From the NCBI GenBank assembly GCA_964483805.1, contig CAZADH010000255.1:1-9163 (forward strand): a stretch of 9,163 nt of DNA, given 5' to 3'. The notes beneath the pieces are model-generated. The model made no database searches. It was not told the DNA's origin and saw only the letters and a program-made list of their open reading frames with translations. Of this stretch, positions 6,196-9,163 are shown piece by piece. The first letter of the stretch is position 1, and each line of letters opens with the position of its first letter. Both the position numbers and the translations under genes were made by a program. This stretch comes from CAZADH01 sp964483805. GTDB taxonomy: Bacteria; Muiribacteriota; Ozemobacteria; Ozemobacterales; Ozemobacteraceae.

Positions 6196-6220
6196 GAGAC
6201 CGCCTACGGGCGGTTTTATT
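6196..6220 (+). terminator. Intrinsic terminator of the carboxypeptidase gene (UACG tetraloop)
   Basis: The stem ACCGCC (6199-6204) / GGCGGT (6209-6214) closes a TACG loop, i.e. the very stable C(UACG)G tetraloop, and is followed directly by TTTTATT. G-T and A-T pairs can lengthen the base of the stem. It lies 53 bp after the carboxypeptidase stop. Confidence 0.82.
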
Positions 6221-6229
6221 GCTTAACAC

Positions 6230-6313
6230 GCCTGTCTTGTTGAGAATTGGTCCCGTTAGCACTCACGGTGGGCCTCGTGCCCAGGCAGGCAAGCTCAACC
6301 GAACTGGAGTCGG
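6230..6313 (+). ncRNA. Structured 5' leader of the HD-GYP gene (riboswitch-like candidate)
   Basis: The 5' leader can form an 8-pair stem P1 (6230-6237 with 6283-6290, one G-U pair). P1 encloses two hairpins: CCGT/ACGG (6253-6256 with 6265-6268) and GGGC/GCCC (6270-6273 with 6279-6282). The second stacks directly on the P1 3' arm. GTTGAG (6239-6244), inside P1, is complementary to CTCAAC (6294-6299), outside it, which would give a pseudoknot. CCGA/TCGG (6299-6302 with 6310-6313) may form one more hairpin, competing with the outermost pseudoknot pair. I do not recognise a known riboswitch class. All of this is pairing found by eye, without folding energies or covariation. Confidence 0.3.
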
Positions 6314-6355
6314 CAAGGGTTAATGAAGCGCCACAACCGACCGATAAGAGAATAG

Positions 6356-7600
6356 ATGGCCAAACATCTGACGCTGCCCAATCTCTCGATTTTTTCGGGA
6401 TACAGCCACATCGGGTGGTGCCGTGAGTTCGTCTGGATTCCGGGCGATATCATCGGTCGGCAGCGCATGAGCTCGTCGTTCACCATCCGCGGCCTCAAGT
6501 GTTCGTATGAGATCGAGGCCCTGATGATCCGCAAAGACCTCTATCTGCAGGCCGAAGACGGCAAAGAGTATGTCGTCATCAACTTCCGGCTGACCGACGT
6601 CGACGACCCCGACAACATCGGGGGCGTGGCCGACAGTTGCGAGGTGCTGTTCGAGAAGTTCCCCGAGATGAAGACCATCACGGAGGGCGAGCAGATTGCT
6701 GTCAGCAAGCAAACCCAGGTGATGGCGTTCAAAGCCGTGAGCGGCATCATGAACAATGTCCGCATCGGTCAGAGCATCGAGACCCAGAGCGCCAAAGAAG
6801 TGGTCGGCCACATGGTCGATGAGGTCACCGAGAATCAAGACGCGATTCTCAACCTCATGAACATCAAGTCGTTCGACGATTACACGTTCACTCATAACAT
6901 CAATGTCGCCACGATCTCGTGCCTGATCGGCCAGCAGATAGGCCTGTCGCACGACCAGCTCAAAGAACTGGGCATGGGCGGCCTTCTGCACGATGTGGGC
7001 AAGCTCAAGATTCCACTCGCCATTCTCAACAAAGATGGCAAGCTCAGTGACGAAGAGTTCAAAGAGATGAAGCGTCACTCGACGTACGGCTACGAGATCC
7101 TGCAAAAGGCCAAAGACCTCAGCGAGAACGTGCGCCTGGTCGCATTGCAGCATCACGAAAAGGTGAACGGGAAGGGGTATCCCAAGGGACTGACCGGCGA
7201 GACGATTTCGCGAAATGCCCGCATCTGCGCGGTCGCCGATGTGTACGATGCGCTGACCACCGATCGGCCCTACCGCACGGCGATGGCCCCCTACGATGCC
7301 GTCAAGATCCTGATGGCTGGGGTTGATTCGCAGTTCGATGCGCAGGTCATGGATGCGTTCCTGCGCAAGTTCTCGATCTACCCTTCGGGGTCGTTGGTGC
7401 AACTCAACGACAACTCGGTGGGGTTGATTCTCAAGGTCAATCCGAAGTCGGTGCTGCGTCCCGTGATCAAACTCCTCATGGACCGCAACCGCAAACGCGT
7501 CAAAGACCGTGCAGAGATTGACCTGATGGGCGAGAAGAATCTCTTCATCCGCGGACCGGCCGCCGCATCGATGCTGAACGTGACCGAGGGCAGCCTGTGA
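6356..7600 (+). CDS. HD-GYP domain protein (c-di-GMP phosphodiesterase type)
   Basis: The 414-residue soluble protein has a complete HD-GYP domain, the family that hydrolyses cyclic di-GMP. Visible residues are His180 in THNIN, the HD pair 212-213 in LLHDVGKLKIP, His241 in KRHSTYGYEIL, HHE at 266-268, GYP at 274-276, and VADVYDALTTDRPYR. All metal and signature positions I can check are intact, so it is likely active. The N-terminal ~140 residues match no sensor domain I recognise. They include IRKDLYLQAEDGKEYVVINF and a helical stretch. The C-terminal ~80 residues after the HD fold are beta-rich (LVQLNDNSVGLILKV). ATG 6356 has a weak AAGAGA 5 nt upstream; ATG 6467 is a possible shorter start that would remove a hydrophobic, aromatic N-terminus. 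The stop overlaps a small ORF as GTGA. Confidence 0.93.
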   Translation: MAKHLTLPNLSIFSGYSHIGWCREFVWIPGDIIGRQRMSSSFTIRGLKCSYEIEALMIRKDLYLQAEDGKEYVVINFRLTDVDDPDNIGGVADSCEVLFEKFPEMKTITEGEQIAVSKQTQVMAFKAVSGIMNNVRIGQSIETQSAKEVVGHMVDEVTENQDAILNLMNIKSFDDYTFTHNINVATISCLIGQQIGLSHDQLKELGMGGLLHDVGKLKIPLAILNKDGKLSDEEFKEMKRHSTYGYEILQKAKDLSENVRLVALQHHEKVNGKGYPKGLTGETISRNARICAVADVYDALTTDRPYRTAMAPYDAVKILMAGVDSQFDAQVMDAFLRKFSIYPSGSLVQLNDNSVGLILKVNPKSVLRPVIKLLMDRNRKRVKDRAEIDLMGEKNLFIRGPAAASMLNVTEGSL

Positions 7601-7719
7601 GTCTGGTCGCACCGGGGGTTCGAGACGGTGCGCCCAACGACCCGAACCCCGTTGTGACCGGCCTGCAGAACCATGGGTTCGATGCGGTGCACCTTGTCGC
7701 CGAGGCCCTGGGACACTGA
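7597..7719 (+). CDS. Small 40-codon ORF overlapping the HD-GYP stop (candidate microprotein)
   Basis: GTG at 7597 overlaps the HD-GYP stop as GTGA, the usual arrangement for translational coupling, and the frame runs to TGA at 7717-7719. The next gene starts 10 bp later. The predicted peptide has 40 residues: a Pro/Asn/Asp-rich first half (VRDGAPNDPNPVV), then an amphipathic-looking second half (GLQNHGFDAVHLVAEALGH). It has no signal peptide or TM segment. Third codon positions are about 74% G/C, similar to neighbouring genes, which favours coding, although chance open frames are common in such DNA. No family is recognised. A partner or regulator of the HD-GYP protein is conceivable from position only. 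Confidence 0.4.
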   Translation: MSLVAPGVRDGAPNDPNPVVTGLQNHGFDAVHLVAEALGH

Positions 7720-7729
7720 CGACGGCCCG

Positions 7730-8221
7730 ATGAAGCACGGCCTGCGCGTTCTGGCAATCCTGTGGTCGGTGCTGGCTGTCTCGCTTTGTTGGGCTGGTCC
7801 GGAACACCATCACGCATGGCAGACCGACCCGTATCCGCCCAATCCCGAGACCCCGTATCTCGACTCGGTGAGCCGCCCGGCATCGACAACAGGGTCGTTG
7901 CGGGTGACCATCGAGACCCAACGCTCGACGACGCCCAAGCGCTCGACGATGTCGGGAACGCGTTGCGAGTTGTGGGTCGAAGAAACGCTGCTGGCCGTGT
8001 TGTCAGGCACCGAAGCCGGGGTCATTCCGACGCGGCATGGGCGCACGTTTTCGTTCGCGCCGCTCACGCTGCCCACCGGCTACCACCACCTGATCGTGCG
8101 GGTATTCGCCGAGGGTCCGATCAGCCGCGATTTGAAGTATAAGGAGCGGGTCTATCAGGTGGGGATCCACGCCGGCACCGAGACCGTTCTGCGGGAGCGC
8201 ATTCACTTTCGCGTGTGGTGA
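7730..8221 (+). CDS. Small secreted protein of unknown function
   Basis: The 163-residue product from ATG 7730 has a clear signal peptide (MKHGLRVLAILWSVLAVSLCWA, cleavage near WAG). A His-rich stretch follows (GPEHHHAW), then a Pro-rich linker, then beta-strand-rich sequence from about residue 60: TRCELWVEETLLAVLSG, RTFSFAPLTLPTGYHHLIVRVF, RVYQVGIHAG, ERIHFRVW. The alternation of strands and the family-like phrase LPTGYHHLIVRVF suggest an immunoglobulin or beta-sandwich fold, but I do not recognise the family. An upstream in-frame ATG at 7673 would add 19 residues before the signal peptide and overlap the small ORF; I prefer 7730 because it starts the signal peptide. There is no strong Shine-Dalgarno. 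It is probably co-transcribed with the HD-GYP gene. Confidence 0.72.
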   Translation: MKHGLRVLAILWSVLAVSLCWAGPEHHHAWQTDPYPPNPETPYLDSVSRPASTTGSLRVTIETQRSTTPKRSTMSGTRCELWVEETLLAVLSGTEAGVIPTRHGRTFSFAPLTLPTGYHHLIVRVFAEGPISRDLKYKERVYQVGIHAGTETVLRERIHFRVW

Positions 8222-8236
8222 GTCGCGGCTCGAACA

Positions 8237-8255
8237 GCGTGCCCGTTCGGCGCGC
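8237..8255 (+). terminator. GC-rich hairpin after the secreted-protein gene (weak terminator candidate)
   Basis: GCGTGCC (8237-8243) pairs with GGCGCGC (8249-8255) around a CGTTC loop, with one G-T pair. It lies 15 bp after stop 8221. No T tract follows directly, so any termination would be inefficient or factor-assisted. Confidence 0.3.
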
Positions 8256-8268
8256 CCGCCCCGGTTTG

Positions 8269-8277
8269 TGATATTGT
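8269..8277 (+). promoter_or_regulatory. Possible extended -10 promoter for the second sigma gene
   Basis: TG-A-TATTGT resembles an extended -10 element (TGnTATAAT), with a start expected near 8284. No -35 is visible 17 bp upstream. CGGAACCG (8287-8294), shared with the region before the first sigma gene, lies just downstream. Both readings are weak. Confidence 0.25.
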
Positions 8278-8464
8278 AGCGGCAACCGGAACCGCCCCCG
8301 TATAACCGATTTTGCCGCGAGGTTCAGCGCCAACCATGTTCGATCTGCTCATCGCTTCTTTGTTGGGAACTTTTTCGCGGATGGTCCCGTCAAAAGTGGT
8401 GCGACTCGACCGGGAAGCAATGGCAATGCGGGCGAACACGCGAGCAACGACGGAAGCGGACGAT

Positions 8465-9031
8465 ATGTCCGCGCGACAAAACGAGGAGCAGCAGTGGATC
8501 GAAGAAGCGGCGGCCGGCCGGCGGGTGGCGTTCGACAAGCTGGTCGAACGGTACCATGCGCTGGTTTACCGCATGGCCTACCGGTTCTGCAACAACCCCG
8601 ACGAAGCGCTCGATGCCACGCAGGAGGTGTTTCTGCGGGCCTGGCGGGGTATGCGCAGCTTCGAGGGCCGCAGCCGCTTCAAAACGTGGCTGTACCGCAT
8701 CGCGGCCAACACGTTGATCAGCCTGCAGGAAGAGAAGCGCCGCGAGCAGGGGTCGTTTCTCGATTACGTCAGCGATTGGCTGACGCGGCCGCGCACCCAC
8801 GATCCCGAGCGGGAGGTCGAGCGCAACGAACTGATGAGTGTGATCGGCGAGAAGATCGCCCGATTGCCGGAGGAGTATCGCCTGGCCCTGATCCTGCGCG
8901 ATGTCGACGGGCATCGGTACGACGAGATCGCCCGCATTCTCGGCATCGAGGAGGGCACGGTGAAATCACGCATCAACCGCGGTCGACGCATGCTGCAGGA
9001 CATGCTGTCGGGGTATCTGGGCCGCTCGTAG
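8465..9031 (+). CDS. Second ECF-type sigma factor (RpoE/SigW-like)
   Basis: From ATG 8465 the product has 188 residues. Region 2 is complete: FDKLVERYHALVYRMAYRF, then DALDATQEVFLRAW with its conserved core, then FKTWLYRIAANTLIS. A linker with WLTRPRTHDPEREVER follows. Region 4 is complete: LPEEYRLALILRDVDGHRYDEIARILG and GTVKSRINRGRRML, a textbook helix-turn-helix. ATG 8465 is preceded by GGAAG with 8-nt spacing and gives the usual family N-terminus. The frame is also open upstream with ATG at 8336 and 8381, which would add up to 43 residues unlike sigma factors. The zinc-finger anti-sigma gene follows after 32 bp. This pair is closer to the RpoE/SigW-like type than the first sigma factor in the window. 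Family secure; start and regulon less so. Confidence 0.9.
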   Translation: MSARQNEEQQWIEEAAAGRRVAFDKLVERYHALVYRMAYRFCNNPDEALDATQEVFLRAWRGMRSFEGRSRFKTWLYRIAANTLISLQEEKRREQGSFLDYVSDWLTRPRTHDPEREVERNELMSVIGEKIARLPEEYRLALILRDVDGHRYDEIARILGIEEGTVKSRINRGRRMLQDMLSGYLGRS

Positions 9032-9049
9032 GCCCCTGGAACAACACCC

Positions 9050-9056
9050 GGAGGAG
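9050..9056 (+). promoter_or_regulatory. Shine-Dalgarno of the second anti-sigma gene
   Basis: GGAGGAG lies 7 nt before ATG 9064. It is near-ideal and fixes that start, implying strong anti-sigma synthesis relative to the sigma factor. Confidence 0.75.
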
Positions 9057-9063
9057 TTGATCC

Positions 9064-9163
9064 ATGCGTTGTGAGAAGCTTGCCGAGTTCTGGAGTGCAT
9101 CTGCCGACGACACGACGGAGGTCCCGGCGTCGCTGCGCGAGCATGTGAGCGCATGCCCGGATT
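9064..9163 (+). CDS. Zinc-finger anti-sigma factor (3' partial)
   Basis: Only the first 33 residues are inside the window. They start M-R-C-E-K-L and contain His27-x3-Cys31 in EHVSACPD, i.e. the beginning of the ZAS motif H-x3-C-x2-C, with Cys3 as the fourth zinc ligand. The expected second Cys (residue 34) falls just past the edge. The layout matches the first anti-sigma factor (M-x-C-E, His28, Cys32). It sits right behind an ECF sigma gene, so it is almost certainly its inhibitor. Whether it carries a TM helix or FecR domain cannot be seen. Confidence 0.8.
   Translation, partial: MRCEKLAEFWSASADDTTEVPASLREHVSACPD

Noticed and set aside
6230..6321. GEMM-I c-di-GMP riboswitch or tRNA/SRP RNA in the HD-GYP leader
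   Set aside because: GGCAAG repeats recall GEMM, but the rest of the consensus is absent. No TPsiC arm or SRP apical motif is present either.
6320..7921. 533-codon open frame on the reverse strand
   Set aside because: It is the antisense of the HD-GYP gene and its neighbours. The forward product has intact family motifs; the reverse one has no recognisable domain and reflects GC-rich codon bias.
8494..9060. 188-codon forward frame overlapping the second sigma gene
   Set aside because: The +1 shadow of a clear ECF sigma factor; its Arg/Gly-rich product has no domain.
1..9163. CRISPR array, insertion sequence, integrase, phage or att-type repeats
   Set aside because: No regularly spaced repeats, transposase or integrase motifs, or long terminal repeats were seen; composition is even across the window.

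Overview
GC-rich (about 60%), all-forward-strand bacterial DNA, probably from a Gram-negative, diderm lineage. The evidence for that is prepilin-type pseudopilins, a periplasmic LysM protein, FecR/zinc-finger anti-sigma factors and an HD-GYP protein. The mix recalls poorly cultured phyla rich in pseudopilin and ECF-sigma genes (Candidatus Riflebacteria is a guess from memory, not shown by the sequence). There are no tRNA, rRNA, CRISPR or transposon signatures, so the region looks chromosomal.

Region 1 (1-4417) looks like one long transcription unit. It begins with the C-terminal part of a PilX/GspK-like exported protein. An ECF sigma factor and an overlapping membrane anti-sigma factor (ZAS zinc finger, one TM helix, FecR domain) follow. 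Then come two pseudopilin genes joined by an ATGA overlap, and a secreted LysM protein. A 16-bp perfect hairpin with a T-rich tail closes the unit. My inference is an envelope or secretion machine that carries its own sigma/anti-sigma sensor.

Region 2 (4575-6220) is a single-gene unit: a good sigma70-type promoter with operator-like repeats, a secreted M14A zinc carboxypeptidase interrupted only by a 10-N assembly gap, and an intrinsic terminator with a UACG tetraloop.

Region 3 (6168-8221) holds an HD-GYP c-di-GMP phosphodiesterase-type protein behind a leader able to form a pseudoknot-like fold. Its promoter candidate sits inside the carboxypeptidase terminator region. The gene is followed by a translationally coupled 40-codon ORF and a small secreted protein of unknown function.

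Region 4 (8222-9163) is a second ECF sigma / zinc-finger anti-sigma pair, with the anti-sigma gene cut by the window edge. The most unusual features are the sigma/FecR pair embedded in a pseudopilin operon, the structured HD-GYP leader with its interleaved promoter and terminator, and the coupled small ORF.
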